Shown in pieces: positions 30,602 to 40,661 of a DNA stretch of 64,000 nt (position 1 is its first letter; each line of letters opens with the position of its first letter). The stretch is from Brevibacillus sp. SYP-B805 (GTDB lineage: Bacteria; Bacillota; Bacilli; Brevibacillales; Brevibacillaceae). The notes under the pieces were generated by a model. The model worked only from the letters and a program-made list of their open reading frames with translations. It was not told the DNA's origin and did not search any database. The position numbers and the translations under genes are program-made. Location of the stretch: the NCBI RefSeq assembly GCF_011059135.1, contig NZ_JAALGD010000007.1, positions 23,631 to 87,630 of the forward strand, read 5' to 3'.

Positions 30602-31120
30602 GTGAACGTTCCGAATGCGCTAACGGTTGTTCGCATCGCACTCATCCCTGCTTACCTGTACATATTCTTCAATCCGTTTCCGTACCATGTGGAAATCGCC
30701 TACGCGATCCTGATCATCGCGGGCATCACCGATATCGTTGACGGCTATATCGCCCGAAAATACAAGCTGGTCACCCCGTTTGGCACCATGATGGACCCGC
30801 TCGCCGACAAGCTGATGATGATGGCGGTCATCGCCTCCCTGTTCCTGACATCCCGCATCAGCGTATGGGCGACAATCGTGTTTTTCATGCGCGATCTCGC
30901 CATGATCGTAACCTCCGCCGTCTTTCACTTGCGCGGCAAAAAAACCGTACCGGCCAATGCGTTCGGCAAGGTAACCACGGTGCTGTTCTATATCGCCTTT
31001 ACGCTGGTCATGTTCCAGCATGCTTACGGGGAAGAGGTGTTGTGGACGGTGATCGGGTTTTCCATTGTGACGAGCGCCGTTTATCTGGTCAAAGTTCGCC
31101 TGCTGAACAAGCTGATGTAG
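30602..31120 (+). CDS. CDP-alcohol phosphatidyltransferase (PgsA-like)
   Basis: A 172-residue integral membrane enzyme with about five or six helices. The catalytic motif D-G-x2-A-R-x8-G-x3-D-x3-D is complete: Asp47, Gly48, Ala51, Arg52, Gly61, Asp65 and Asp69. Such enzymes join CDP-diacylglycerol to a polar alcohol; the size and motif suit phosphatidylglycerophosphate synthase, but the substrate cannot be told from the motif. GTG 30602 is chosen because CGGAGGGA is just upstream. In Bacillus the main pgsA lies near recA, so this may be a second copy. Confidence 0.85.
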   Translation: MNVPNALTVVRIALIPAYLYIFFNPFPYHVEIAYAILIIAGITDIVDGYIARKYKLVTPFGTMMDPLADKLMMMAVIASLFLTSRISVWATIVFFMRDLAMIVTSAVFHLRGKKTVPANAFGKVTTVLFYIAFTLVMFQHAYGEEVLWTVIGFSIVTSAVYLVKVRLLNKLM

Positions 31121-31278
31121 CGGGGGGACGAGACAAGAGCACTTTCCGCAGACGGGAAGTGCCCCTTTATCGTAACCCCGTTCCCCCAAGAGGAAAGGGA
31201 GTTGTCTTTAGTCTAAGTACGCGGTAGGACCTTCATGCAGACAGCGTCTGATAAATTGATGGAAATGGAGATGATCTC

Positions 31279-31737
31279 ATGGAAGTAACCGACATCCTGG
31301 ACGTGACCCAAGTACAAGCGATTTTGCCGCATCGGTATCCGTTTCTGCTGGTTGACCGGATCATTGGCCTGGAAGCAGGCAAAAAAGCGGTCGGCGTCAA
31401 AAACGTCACCATCAACGAGCCGTTTTTTCAAGGGCATTTTCCCGGCTATCCGGTAATGCCCGGCGTTCTGATCGTGGAGGCCCTTGCGCAGGTAGGGGCT
31501 GTGGCTGTGTTGAGCCTGGAAGAAAACAAAAACAAGATCGGGCTGTTGGCCGGCATTGACGAATTCCGTTTCAAGGAACAGGTGAAACCGGGGGATACCT
31601 TGATCCTGGAAGTGGAGCTGACGCGCGTTCGCGGCTCCATTGGCAAAGGGCATGGCGTGGCAAAAGTGAATGACAAGATCGTGGCGGAGGGCGACATTCT
31701 GTTCGCGTTGGCTCCCAACACAGCGGCACATACATGA
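31279..31737 (+). CDS. fabZ: 3-hydroxyacyl-[acyl-carrier-protein] dehydratase
   Basis: A 152-residue hot-dog-fold enzyme that removes water from 3-hydroxyacyl-ACP in fatty acid elongation. The active-site pair is His53 in [11 protein letters not shown] and Glu67 in LIVEALAQ; the [12 protein letters not shown] start motif is present. It corresponds in place to B. subtilis ywpB (fabZ), downstream of the flhOP region. Confidence 0.96.
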   Translation: MEVTDILDVTQVQAILPHRYPFLLVDRIIGLEAGKKAVGVKNVTINEPFFQGHFPGYPVMPGVLIVEALAQVGAVAVLSLEENKNKIGLLAGIDEFRFKEQVKPGDTLILEVELTRVRGSIGKGHGVAKVNDKIVAEGDILFALAPNTAAHT

Positions 31738-31763
31738 TTTGATCTTGTATGTGCCCTTCTTTT
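31725..31763 (+). terminator. Terminator overlapping the end of fabZ
   Basis: GGCACATACA (31725-31734) and TGTATGTGCC (31746-31755) form a perfect 10-bp stem followed by CTTCTTTT. The left arm encodes the last fabZ codons. Confidence 0.75.
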
Positions 31764-31833
31764 CGAGTAGAATGGCTAATGTGCAACAATCTCTTGCCAA
31801 ATGACGTCTATTAAATAACGAAGGTGAAACCAT

Positions 31834-32565
31834 TTGGGCAATAAAGTTGCGACGATACTGGGTGTGCCGTTTTCGACACGCGGCTTTCAGGAAACAGTAT
31901 CCGATCTTGTCAACCGGATGGAAGCGGGACAATTGACGCATGTCGTAACCGCCAATCCGGAAATCGTCATGATCGCACAAGAAAAACCTGCTTTTCGAAA
32001 GCTTTTGGACCAAGCCTATGTCGTACCGGACGGGATCGGGATCGTGTATGCGGCGAAATGGACAAACCAACCGATCACCGAGCGAATTACCGGGGTTGAA
32101 TTGTTGGAAGCGATGATGGAGCAGGCGGATGCCCGCGGATGGAAGGTGTACCTCCTGGGGGCGTCGCCGGAAGCGAACCGTCTGGCGGCGGAGCGGCTGC
32201 AGGAGCGTTATCCCCGCGCACGGATCGTCGGCCGGCGGGACGGCTATTTCCGCCCGGAGGAAGAACGGGAGATTGTCAAAGAGATTGGCCGTCTGCGCCC
32301 GGACTTGCTGTTTGTCGCGCTGGGAGCGCCGAGGCAGGAGGAATGGATCGCGGCCCATCAAGAGGAACTGGGCATTCCCCTGATGATGGGAGTGGGCGGC
32401 AGCTTTGATGTGATCGCCGGGCTTGTCAAGCGGGCTCCCATGATCTGGCAGCGGCTGCATCTGGAATGGTTGTACCGGCTGTTGCAGCAGCCGTCCCGAT
32501 GGAGAAGGCAGTTGGCCATTCCGCTGTTTGTGTGGACCGTCTGGCGGGAAAAATGGAGAGCATGA
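31834..32565 (+). CDS. WecG/TagA/CpsF family glycosyltransferase
   Basis: A 243-residue peripheral membrane GT26 enzyme. The motifs TANPEIVMIAQ, PDGIGIVYAAKW and GAPRQEEWIAAHQ are those of TagA-type N-acetylmannosamine transferases, which add the second sugar to the lipid-linked GlcNAc made by TagO. The next gene is a TagO-type enzyme, so the two could begin a teichoic acid or the secondary wall polymer that holds SLH proteins. It starts with TTG 31834 behind AAGGTGA. The exact sugar is inferred from the family. Confidence 0.9.
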   Translation: MGNKVATILGVPFSTRGFQETVSDLVNRMEAGQLTHVVTANPEIVMIAQEKPAFRKLLDQAYVVPDGIGIVYAAKWTNQPITERITGVELLEAMMEQADARGWKVYLLGASPEANRLAAERLQERYPRARIVGRRDGYFRPEEEREIVKEIGRLRPDLLFVALGAPRQEEWIAAHQEELGIPLMMGVGGSFDVIAGLVKRAPMIWQRLHLEWLYRLLQQPSRWRRQLAIPLFVWTVWREKWRA

Positions 32566-32600
32566 ATGTTTTCGTGCCTGAGGAGAGAGGAGAACCTTTC

Positions 32601-33701
32601 ATGTCCAATCTGATCTATGGGCTCGTAACAGCGATGATGATAGCGTTTATTGCAACACCATATGTGAAAAAGCTTGCCGAAAAGATCGGAGCGGTCGATG
32701 CGCCCAACCAGCGCAAGGTGCACACGCGCATCATGCCCCGGTTGGGCGGATTGGCCATCTATATCGGTTATGTGGTTTCCTTTTTCCTGTTTGTTCCCTT
32801 TACGAGCAAGCCGGAAATGCTGGGGATTTTGATTGGCGGCACCATCATCATGCTGGTGGGGATGCTGGATGACAAGATGCAGCTTTCGCCGAAGTGGAAG
32901 TTGCTGGGCCAGCTGATCGCCACGGCGGTCGTCGTCATTCCCTTCGGCCTGAAGGTGGGGATCGTCAACCTCCCCTACAGCGGCTACATTGATTTCACCA
33001 GCGGCTGGCTGTTCTGGCTGGCCATTCCGATTACGATGGTCTGGATCGTAGGCGTGACCAACGCCATCAACCTGATTGATGGCTTGGACGGCTTGTCGGC
33101 GGGGGTATCCGCCATCGCCACCGCAACCATGGCCATCATGGCGATTCAGATGAACGACATGATCGTGGCGAGCTATTGCTTCGTGCTGCTCGGGGCGATC
33201 ATCGGGTTCCTGTATTTCAACTTTCATCCGGCAAGCATCTTCATGGGCGATACCGGTTCCCTGTTCCTGGGCTTCAACCTGGCGGCCCTGTCGATCATGG
33301 GCTTCAAGGAAGCGGTGTTCGTCTCCTTTATCATTCCCATCGTGGTGCTGGGCGTGCCGCTGTGGGATACCTTCTTTGCGATCGTGCGCCGCATCGTCAA
33401 CAAGAAGCCGATCTCCAGCCCGGACAAGGGGCACCTGCATCACTGTCTGCTGAAGATGGGTCTTTCCCATCGCGCGACGGTGATTACCATCTACTTGATC
33501 AGCATCTTCTTCGGGACGATTGCCATCGTCCTGTCGAAGACGAGCGGGTTGTGGACGACCATTATTCTGATTGTGGCGCTGCTCTTCATCATTCACATGG
33601 CGACCGAAGTGATCGGCCTGGTAAGCCGCCGCCATCGCCCGCTTATCAATGCGTACAGGAAGTTGAAACTGAAGTATTACGAAACAAGACGCAGTCATTA
33701 G
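32601..33701 (+). CDS. tagO: TagO/WecA-type polyprenyl-phosphate GlcNAc-1-phosphate transferase
   Basis: A 366-residue membrane enzyme with about ten helices that loads the first sugar phosphate onto undecaprenyl phosphate. Motifs in order: GMLDDKMQLSP (Mg2+-binding Asp pair), NLIDGLDGLSAG, FMGDTGSLFLG and the histidine-rich GHLHHCLLKMG loop. These indicate the TagO/WecA branch rather than MraY. ATG 32601 has a GAGAGGAGAA site; the frame is open farther upstream but without a better site. It is 35 bases after the TagA-like gene. Confidence 0.92.
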   Translation: MSNLIYGLVTAMMIAFIATPYVKKLAEKIGAVDAPNQRKVHTRIMPRLGGLAIYIGYVVSFFLFVPFTSKPEMLGILIGGTIIMLVGMLDDKMQLSPKWKLLGQLIATAVVVIPFGLKVGIVNLPYSGYIDFTSGWLFWLAIPITMVWIVGVTNAINLIDGLDGLSAGVSAIATATMAIMAIQMNDMIVASYCFVLLGAIIGFLYFNFHPASIFMGDTGSLFLGFNLAALSIMGFKEAVFVSFIIPIVVLGVPLWDTFFAIVRRIVNKKPISSPDKGHLHHCLLKMGLSHRATVITIYLISIFFGTIAIVLSKTSGLWTTIILIVALLFIIHMATEVIGLVSRRHRPLINAYRKLKLKYYETRRSH

Positions 33702-33705
33702 TAGC

Positions 33706-33743
33706 AACCCTCCGGTTAAAAGGAAACCGGGGGGTTCTTTTTT
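33706..33743 (+). terminator. Terminator after tagO
   Basis: AACCCTCCGGTT pairs with AACCGGGGGGTT, followed by CTTTTTT. Confidence 0.82.
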
Positions 33744-33850
33744 CCCCCTTTTCGGAGGATTCCCCTCAACTTCCGTTCAGTATCTACCGATAACATAAAA
33801 GGGGCGTTTAACCGAAAGTTTCAGACATATTTTTAGGAGAGGTGAAATCA

Positions 33851-36800
33851 GTGCCTAGAAACATTTTCCGCAAGATGTCCTGGATCCCAGCTGTTCTTTC
33901 TTTCTTGCTGCTGGTAACAACATTGCTGCCGCTTGGTACGGGTGTTGTTCATGCTGCAGGTGGGATTTCACTGATTGGCATCAGCAGTTCGACGACTGCG
34001 ACCAACCCGTATATCTATTATTCATCTACTATTACGATACAGGGTACCTATGGCCTGGATATCAACGGAGACGATCTCCGCTATCGCGTAACAACGTTAA
34101 GCGGTTCACAGCCGAATGATACCAGCAGCATAAAGCCTGCTCTTGATGCCGGTACCCGGACGTTTACCTTCCGGGATATTCAGCTTATCCCCGGGGTAAA
34201 CAAAATTTCTTTTTACGAAAAGAACGGAGACACAACAACGGATCTGCTCAGTGTTTACGTGCAGTACAACAATACTCCCCTGTTCTCGGATCTGAAGCTG
34301 AACTCCGTTTTCCTGGAGTCAGATCCGACGATTGTGGAGGTTACCTCGTCGCGCAATCTTACTCTGGCTCTTTCCGGAAAAGCGGCAAATGCGGACAACG
34401 TCATCGTGACAAACAACACGACCGGCAAAACCTTCAGCGATGACGTGAACGTGTCCGGCAGTTTTTCCGTTGATCTGGAAACCCAGATCGGGTTGAACCA
34501 GTTAGACATTCATGCCTACAGCCAGAACAAGGAAGTAGCCTTGCTCAAGCGCAATGTGCTGGTCGTCCCGAAAAGCAGCACGCAGGGTGCTTCGGATCAG
34601 TTTTATGATGTAACGATTACAGAAAAGACAGGTGGTTCTTCTGAACCGGTTACAAACATCGACAAAATCCCGCCGGCCTCGATAGATTTGATTGAGACTT
34701 CTTCCGCCGATAAAGATTTTGAGCTTAACGGTAAGCTGCTGATCAAGGTGCAGCCCGGGGCTACGATTCTTGATTCAGATGTTAAGGATACAACAACTCC
34801 TGATGCTCCTGCAGTAAATCCTGTTAACAGCGACGACACAAAAGTAACAGGTATCGCAGAAGCCGGTTCTGCCGTTACGGTTTATAAAGGATCGATTGCG
34901 CCGTCCAACCAGCTAGGAGCAACTACTCCCGCGCAAAATGATGGCAAATATTCTGTAACAATCCCCAAACAACCGGTCGGAACCACTCTCCTGGTAACGG
35001 CGAAGGATGCTGCCGGGAACGTCAGTGCTGCTTCTGCGGTAACCGTCACTGCCGGTCCTGACAAAACACCTCCGTCTATTCTGAATGTGACCACTCCTAT
35101 TACGGACACCGCCACGACGGTCACCGGTGCAACAGACCCGTTCGCTACAGTGACTGTTAAAAGAGGGGCTACCGTGCTTGGTTCTGCAGTTGCGGCTGCA
35201 AATGGCGTCTTTTCGGTAACAATTCCGCCGCAGGCAGTAGGAACAGCGATTTCGGTAACAGCATCCGATGCTGCCGGGAATGTAACACCGGCCACGGCTG
35301 TTATTATTACAGGAACGGGAAGTGACACAACCGCACCTGACGCACCTACAGTAAATGCTGTTGACAGTGACGACACCGTAGTTAAAGGTACGGCAGAAGC
35401 TGGAACTACCGTTACTGTTTATAAAGGATCGATCGCGCCGGGCAATGTGCTGGGAACAACCGCTATCGCGCAAGCTGATGGCAGCTATACGGTAAATATC
35501 GGCGCTGCTCAATCAGCCGGAACCACTCTGATTGTAACGGCGAAGGATGCTGCAAACGAAAGTTCAGGAACGAATGTGATCGTTGGTGTCGCGGTACCGT
35601 CAGACACAACTGCTCCTTCCGCTCCGACAGTGCCCGCTCCTTTTTACAATGATCAAACTACAATAACAGGTACGGCAGAAGTTGGGGCCACGGTTACCGT
35701 CAGAAGAGGAGCCACCGTGCTGGGAACGGCAATAGCAGACGGAGCAACCAACTATACGGTTACGATTCCTCCGCAAAGTGTAGGTACCAAGCTTTCGGTA
35801 ACAGCAACCGATGCTGCTGGAAATGTAAGCAATGGTGCGACTGTTGATGTAAAATCGAGAGATTCCTTTACCGTCACGCTGGACAGGCTGGATGATTCAA
35901 TGGCAGCGGATGTATTACCAACGAGTGTAACCGTTAAGCCAATTGCCAACAGTGCAATCCCATCCGATTACAAGCTGTACAGCGTGAAAGCAACCGTAGA
36001 TGACGCTGATCCTAATCTCAACTCTGGTGGAAGGTATGCAATCGTTGTCAAGTATGCGACGCAAACACTAAATACGTCAACGATGACAAGCATCGTAACG
36101 ACATCAACTGTAGCCAACTACAGCTACCAATTTGTCTATAAAAAATCAAATGATCCGCGCTTTGGAGCGGTGACGGATGTTTCCAGCCCGACAGCTGCGC
36201 TGCCCATTAAGACAGACGGAAGTACCAATATTGTGAGCGTCCTGCCGGCCAAGGTAGCAATTGAAACGTTCAATATGACCTCGATTCCAGCCGATTACGA
36301 GGTTTACTACAACAACAGCCTGATCCCTTTAAAGAAGGGTACAGACTATAATTTAACATTGACAGATGACGAAACAGTTAACGTGAACTTGGATGCGGAC
36401 TCAACCGCAGATTCGGTTGCACTGATTGAATTCCTCAAACTGCCGACTAACGAGACAACCGTAAAAGTACAATTTACAAATCTTACAGCTGATGGAGGAA
36501 CGACGAATAATCCAGCTAACGACAAAGAGATCTCCTTTAAACTAAAGCCACAGGTGGCCCCATCGCTGCTGTTTTACTACACCTCGGCAGGGCAGGAGAA
36601 GGTAATCGACAGCACGTTGGAAATTACCGACCCGAATGTGTCTAATCTGGTTATAGACAATAACAAGTTTAAAGGAAAGATTTACAACTACAAGCTGACG
36701 TCCTCCAACATGAAGGTGACGTTGAATGGCAGTTCGGTCAACTACACGCTTGCTGCCGATTCGGATCCAAAAGACAACATTGTACCGTTTGAAATTGACA

Positions 36801-39061
36801 AGTCCCAGTTTATGACCGGCAGCGCCTGGAACTTCAAACAGGGCAACAACACATTGCTCTTCGAACTTACGGATGACCCCAATGTGAAGTTCACCTACAG
36901 CATCATCTATAACACCGAGAAAACGCCGAAGATTCAGGATGTGAAACTGAAGGTTGTCCAGGGAAATGACGATGTCGAGCTGACAAAGTCATCCTCCGAT
37001 ACCGCTTATCAGACATCTGCCCTGTTCCTGAGCGAGTTTTCGTTTAACGTTGCCAATGTAGATCCAGGAGCAACCGTAACTGTGAGGAAGGACGGCAATG
37101 TCATCGCGAAGTACTCGCTTACCGACGCATCCGGTGACTGGGATTTCCTGAGCAACGATTCCGACTACAAGAAAGCGCGCGACGAAGCCATTAAAGGCAA
37201 TACTTCTGACTTGGGCCCGATATTTGACAACAGCACCTTCTCCGAAGCGAAGAATATCACGAACAAGTTCAGCTTCACCGCAGATATGGATTCAAAAGAA
37301 TACGGGGAAGAGCTGGTTGGGGAACTGGATCAGGACATGGGGCTGAAAAGCGAAGAACTGGAAAACAGGTTGAAGCTGTTCCCCCTGACGCTTGCAAAAG
37401 GCGGAACGACCAGCTATGAAATTGAAATCGTGCAAGGTTCCGTCGCAACCCGGCAAACGATCAGCATTGCACAGACCACGCAGGCATGGACCGTCATTTC
37501 ACCGAAGAAACAGGACGGAGCTCCTTATATCATGGTGAACACCAACTCGGTTCCGATTAAAATTTTTGCCGAAAAAGCAACGAAGGTGATGTTTGGAAAA
37601 ACTGAGGCGGTTGCGTATAACACCACCGATCCCGACTTCAAGTACGACGAAGATACGGGTAAGCTGGTGCCGGAAACCTATTATGTATTTGAAGCAAATG
37701 TCGCTCTGAAACCTGGCTTGAACAAAATCAAATTTACGGTGGTATTTGGATCGAACAGCTATAATGACGAGATCCAGATCTACAATGCCAACTCGGCAGT
37801 AAGCGGTGCGGAGAGCAGGGACATTCTGGGCAAGAAGGTTTCGTTCAGCGTGTTTGAAAAGGCATTTGAGCTGAAGTTCCCGTCCGGAACGGTACTGCTG
37901 GCGCCCTCAAACAATCGGGCAGGTTCGGAAATTAACCCCCCTGCGACAGACATTTTTACGGACGTTCCGTTGTATTTCGGAATTGCAGACCGTACAAACG
38001 GGCGCGTTACATTGGATGACGATGAGCTGAAAGACGATATGGAAGATATCCTGAGAATCTCATCGGAGTTTAACTACGCCAGCCCGCTATATTATGTAGA
38101 TGCAGGCAATTCAAAGCCAGGCAGTGGGGAGGGTGACGAAGATCGTCAGCCGGGCGGCCGTGACCCGTATTTTGATGGGACTGTGAACAATGTAAGGATG
38201 GAACCATTCATCAAGCGCTGGAGAGACAACCTGGTTCCAAGCAAACCCGGAACGGTAACGATTAAATATGATCCTTCCATCGTCAATGCCGCCAACAATA
38301 TTCTTACTGTTTTCTACAATAACGGCGATGAATGGACCAATATTGGCGGTGTGGTCAACACATCCAAAAAGACGATAACGGTTCCGTTCAAGGGCTTTGG
38401 TTATTACATGGTAATGAAGCAGCGTGAAACATTCTCGGATGTCATCAACCATCCATTTGCCCGTGACGCTATCGAAACGTTGTATGCCAAGGGAATAATG
38501 AACGATGCGCCAGGCGACGGCTTTGGAAGCGAATTGAAAATCAGTCGCGGTGAATTTGCGACGATGATTGTCAAGGCGCTTGATTTACCGATCAATGCCG
38601 GGCCATATAATGACAGCAATGAAAAGGATCCTGTTGAACCTACCTTTACGGATGTCCGTCCCAGCGATGATGACTGGGATTATCAGTACAAATATATTGA
38701 AACAGCCGCTCGTGCGGGCATTATTCGGGGAAAAGAAACACGTGCGTTCTTCCCGGATGATCCGCTGACACGGGAAGAAGCTGCGATCATCATCGCGCGT
38801 GCACTCAACCTCAAGTTGAGCACTCCGGAGGCAGCGCAATTGGCATTAGGCAAGCTGTACACTGACGCTCAGCTTACGGGATATTATGCGGCTTCTTCTG
38901 TGCTTGCGGTGAGCAAAGCGAAAATCATGAACGGGGAAGCGAATGATCCAACAGCCAAGAAGCCGACCTATCGTTTTAATCCAAAAGGCGACCTGACCCG
39001 CGCCGAAATGGCTGTCATTACGATAAGGATTATGCAGCAGCTCAAAAAACTTCCGAAGTAA
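33851..39061 (+). CDS. Giant secreted protein with Ig-like modules and three C-terminal SLH repeats
   Basis: A 1736-residue protein. The signal peptide covers about residues 1-35 (LLPLGTGVVHA). Four tandem bacterial Ig-like modules (Big_6 type, about residues 313-667) share openings such as DTTAPDAPTVNAVDSDD and the strand TVTVYKG or TVTVRRG. A long middle part has beta-rich segments without a family I can name. Three SLH repeats (about 1527-1735) begin at FSDVINHPFARDAI, FTDVRPSDDD and LYTDAQLTGYYA. It should sit on the wall polymer whose synthesis the two upstream genes may start. GTG 33851 is preferred; GTG 33842 lies within the AGGAGAGGTGA site. Function is unknown; adhesion or a structural role is plausible. 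Confidence 0.88.
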   Translation: MPRNIFRKMSWIPAVLSFLLLVTTLLPLGTGVVHAAGGISLIGISSSTTATNPYIYYSSTITIQGTYGLDINGDDLRYRVTTLSGSQPNDTSSIKPALDAGTRTFTFRDIQLIPGVNKISFYEKNGDTTTDLLSVYVQYNNTPLFSDLKLNSVFLESDPTIVEVTSSRNLTLALSGKAANADNVIVTNNTTGKTFSDDVNVSGSFSVDLETQIGLNQLDIHAYSQNKEVALLKRNVLVVPKSSTQGASDQFYDVTITEKTGGSSEPVTNIDKIPPASIDLIETSSADKDFELNGKLLIKVQPGATILDSDVKDTTTPDAPAVNPVNSDDTKVTGIAEAGSAVTVYKGSIAPSNQLGATTPAQNDGKYSVTIPKQPVGTTLLVTAKDAAGNVSAASAVTVTAGPDKTPPSILNVTTPITDTATTVTGATDPFATVTVKRGATVLGSAVAAANGVFSVTIPPQAVGTAISVTASDAAGNVTPATAVIITGTGSDTTAPDAPTVNAVDSDDTVVKGTAEAGTTVTVYKGSIAPGNVLGTTAIAQADGSYTVNIGAAQSAGTTLIVTAKDAANESSGTNVIVGVAVPSDTTAPSAPTVPAPFYNDQTTITGTAEVGATVTVRRGATVLGTAIADGATNYTVTIPPQSVGTKLSVTATDAAGNVSNGATVDVKSRDSFTVTLDRLDDSMAADVLPTSVTVKPIANSAIPSDYKLYSVKATVDDADPNLNSGGRYAIVVKYATQTLNTSTMTSIVTTSTVANYSYQFVYKKSNDPRFGAVTDVSSPTAALPIKTDGSTNIVSVLPAKVAIETFNMTSIPADYEVYYNNSLIPLKKGTDYNLTLTDDETVNVNLDADSTADSVALIEFLKLPTNETTVKVQFTNLTADGGTTNNPANDKEISFKLKPQVAPSLLFYYTSAGQEKVIDSTLEITDPNVSNLVIDNNKFKGKIYNYKLTSSNMKVTLNGSSVNYTLAADSDPKDNIVPFEIDKSQFMTGSAWNFKQGNNTLLFELTDDPNVKFTYSIIYNTEKTPKIQDVKLKVVQGNDDVELTKSSSDTAYQTSALFLSEFSFNVANVDPGATVTVRKDGNVIAKYSLTDASGDWDFLSNDSDYKKARDEAIKGNTSDLGPIFDNSTFSEAKNITNKFSFTADMDSKEYGEELVGELDQDMGLKSEELENRLKLFPLTLAKGGTTSYEIEIVQGSVATRQTISIAQTTQAWTVISPKKQDGAPYIMVNTNSVPIKIFAEKATKVMFGKTEAVAYNTTDPDFKYDEDTGKLVPETYYVFEANVALKPGLNKIKFTVVFGSNSYNDEIQIYNANSAVSGAESRDILGKKVSFSVFEKAFELKFPSGTVLLAPSNNRAGSEINPPATDIFTDVPLYFGIADRTNGRVTLDDDELKDDMEDILRISSEFNYASPLYYVDAGNSKPGSGEGDEDRQPGGRDPYFDGTVNNVRMEPFIKRWRDNLVPSKPGTVTIKYDPSIVNAANNILTVFYNNGDEWTNIGGVVNTSKKTITVPFKGFGYYMVMKQRETFSDVINHPFARDAIETLYAKGIMNDAPGDGFGSELKISRGEFATMIVKALDLPINAGPYNDSNEKDPVEPTFTDVRPSDDDWDYQYKYIETAARAGIIRGKETRAFFPDDPLTREEAAIIIARALNLKLSTPEAAQLALGKLYTDAQLTGYYAASSVLAVSKAKIMNGEANDPTAKKPTYRFNPKGDLTRAEMAVITIRIMQQLKKLPK

Positions 39062-39079
39062 TAACCGCCCAAAACAAAA

Positions 39080-39116
39080 GAAGCTGGAGAGATCAATCCT
39101 CTCCAGCTTCTTTTTT
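39080..39116. terminator. Terminator between convergent genes
   Basis: A perfect 12-bp stem, GAAGCTGGAGAG with CTCTCCAGCTTC, and six T on the plus strand; A-rich sequence at the other side lets it serve the minus-strand gene as well. It overlaps the stop of the 39093-39689 gene. Confidence 0.85.
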
Positions 39117-39689
39117 CATCTCCGCTCGAAAGAGCCCGGAATGCTCCTTTAAAATAAACAGATCCCGTTCATGGAGTGAAACCTTCCGTTCCAGAAAGTC
39201 AACGCGTTTCCACGTGAACTCGCCCATCTCCTTCAATTCGGCCAGCTCCGCTTCGATCCGGTCGAACCGCTGCTCCATGCGTTCGTTCATCTCATGGAGC
39301 AGCGTATTCTGCTGCCCTAGCATGGTGACCAGCTGCGTGTACATCGCTTCCAGACTATTCAACTTCTGCGCGTGGACGTCAATTTGCTTCTCATGCCTGT
39401 CGAGTTTCTCGTTAATCTGAGCAAATTGCTTCTCATGCCTGTCGAGCTTCTCGTTGATCAGTGTAAACTGCTTATCATGCTGATCCAACCTCTCCTCAAC
39501 CCGGTCAAGTCTCGCTTCGACACGATCTAACCTCTCCTCAACCCGGTCAAGTCTCGCTTCGACACGATCTAACCTCTCCTCAACCCGATCGAGTCTCGCC
39601 TCGACACGATCCAGCCTCTCCTCAATCCTGTCCAACCGCAATACAACCTGCTCCAATAAACCAAACACATCATCAAGAGTCTTCCCCAC
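39093..39689 (-). CDS. Heptad-repeat coiled-coil protein
   Basis: A 198-residue cytosolic-looking protein. Residues ~18-75 are made of near-perfect heptads alternating LDRVEER and LDRVEAR; the next block repeats LDRHEKQ. The rest is also coiled-coil (EQRFDRIEAELAEL and others). It starts with GTG at 39689 behind AGGAGGAGG. No catalytic motif is visible. Similar coiled-coil proteins are common and mostly uncharacterised. At DNA level the heptads are a 42-base tandem repeat, so length may vary between strains. Confidence 0.8.
   Translation of the reverse strand: MGKTLDDVFGLLEQVVLRLDRIEERLDRVEARLDRVEERLDRVEARLDRVEERLDRVEARLDRVEERLDQHDKQFTLINEKLDRHEKQFAQINEKLDRHEKQIDVHAQKLNSLEAMYTQLVTMLGQQNTLLHEMNERMEQRFDRIEAELAELKEMGEFTWKRVDFLERKVSLHERDLFILKEHSGLFRAEMKKEAGED
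39480..39640 (-). repeat. 42-base tandem repeats encoding heptads
   Basis: Blocks such as CTCTCCTCAACCCGGTCAAG and TCTCGCTTCGACACGATC recur in the same order about three to four times with only a few changes. Each unit encodes two heptads. Confidence 0.85.
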
Positions 39690-39772
39690 GCGCCAGCCTC
39701 CTCCTGATCATGAATTACCCATACCATAATCGTATCGAAGGACAACCCACCCCTCAAGTTAAGTTTTCTGTT

Positions 39773-40432
39773 CTACCCCTCATCGCCAACAGCCTCAATC
39801 GGCACCTCCACATACTTCCTCTCCCCGCGCACGATCTCGGCCTGGCCGTTGGTCAAATCCACCATTCCGGCGACAAACGCTTCCTCCTCTCCGGCGGGAA
39901 TCAGCACATGCACGGTCACCTTGTCGGTAAACACGGTATCCACGACTCGCTGCCTTCCGATCCGCAGTTCATTCTCCACCTTGCCCCACCAGGTGTAATC
40001 CACGCTCACCGCGATCGCCTGATGCAAAACGTGCGCGACGATCCCGGCTGCCTTCAGCGCCGCCACGGTTCCGGCCGTATACGCCCGGACCAGCCCGCCT
40101 GCCCCCAGCTTGATCCCCCCGAAATAACGGGTGACCACCACAGCCGTATCCTTACACCCGTTCTTTTTGATGCACTCCAGAATCGGCTTCCCCGCCGTTC
40201 CGCTCGGTTCCCCGTCATCGCTGGAACGCTGGATTTGGTCATGTTCCCCGATCACAAAGGCGGAACAGTTATGGGTAGCATCCCAATGCTTCTTTTTGAT
40301 GGCTGCAATGAAAGCGGCAGCCTCTTCTTCCGTAGTCACCCGCTGCGCATATCCAATGAAACGGGAGCGCTCAATCACAATCTCCGCTTCGCCGTATCCG
40401 GCCACTGTTTTGTACTGCGTAAGCAATGTCAT
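39773..40432 (-). CDS. yvyE: YigZ/IMPACT family protein YvyE
   Basis: A 219-residue protein of the YigZ/IMPACT family. The signatures ATHNCSAFVIGE, RSSDDGEPSGTAGKPIL and VVVTRYFGGIKLGAGGLVRAY are diagnostic. Its fold resembles domain IV of elongation factor G, but the bacterial role is unclear. In B. subtilis yvyE also lies near tagO, so the context is conserved. ATG at 40432 gives a normal family length; the frame is open farther upstream. Confidence 0.92.
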   Translation of the reverse strand: MTLLTQYKTVAGYGEAEIVIERSRFIGYAQRVTTEEEAAAFIAAIKKKHWDATHNCSAFVIGEHDQIQRSSDDGEPSGTAGKPILECIKKNGCKDTAVVVTRYFGGIKLGAGGLVRAYTAGTVAALKAAGIVAHVLHQAIAVSVDYTWWGKVENELRIGRQRVVDTVFTDKVTVHVLIPAGEEEAFVAGMVDLTNGQAEIVRGERKYVEVPIEAVGDEG

Positions 40433-40592
40433 CACCTCACCCAACAGCATACCATGAAATTTTGGCCTGTTTCCTGCGTATTTACCAGAGATGGAACGGA
40501 AGAAGAACAGCGCAGCCTCAGGCTCGAACAGGAGGAAGTGATCCATCGGGAGACCGAAAAACCCGAATACAAAAGCAAATTTTTCACAACTA

Positions 40593-40601
40593 TGGTATAG
40601 T
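40593..40601 (+). promoter_or_regulatory. Possible extended -10 promoter of the TolC-like gene
   Basis: TGGTATAGT carries the TG of an extended -10 and a near-consensus hexamer about 60 bases before the start. No good -35 box is seen. Confidence 0.4.
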
Positions 40602-40661
40602 CTTTATGGAAAACGATTACCATCCGATATCTGGCAATAGGAAAAAAGGAGTGTATGCGAG

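Noticed and set aside
31139..31165. Stem GCACTTTCCG with CGGGAAGTGC after the PgsA-like gene
   Set aside because: The stem is fair but only a short, mixed CCCCTTT follows, so I do not list it as a terminator.
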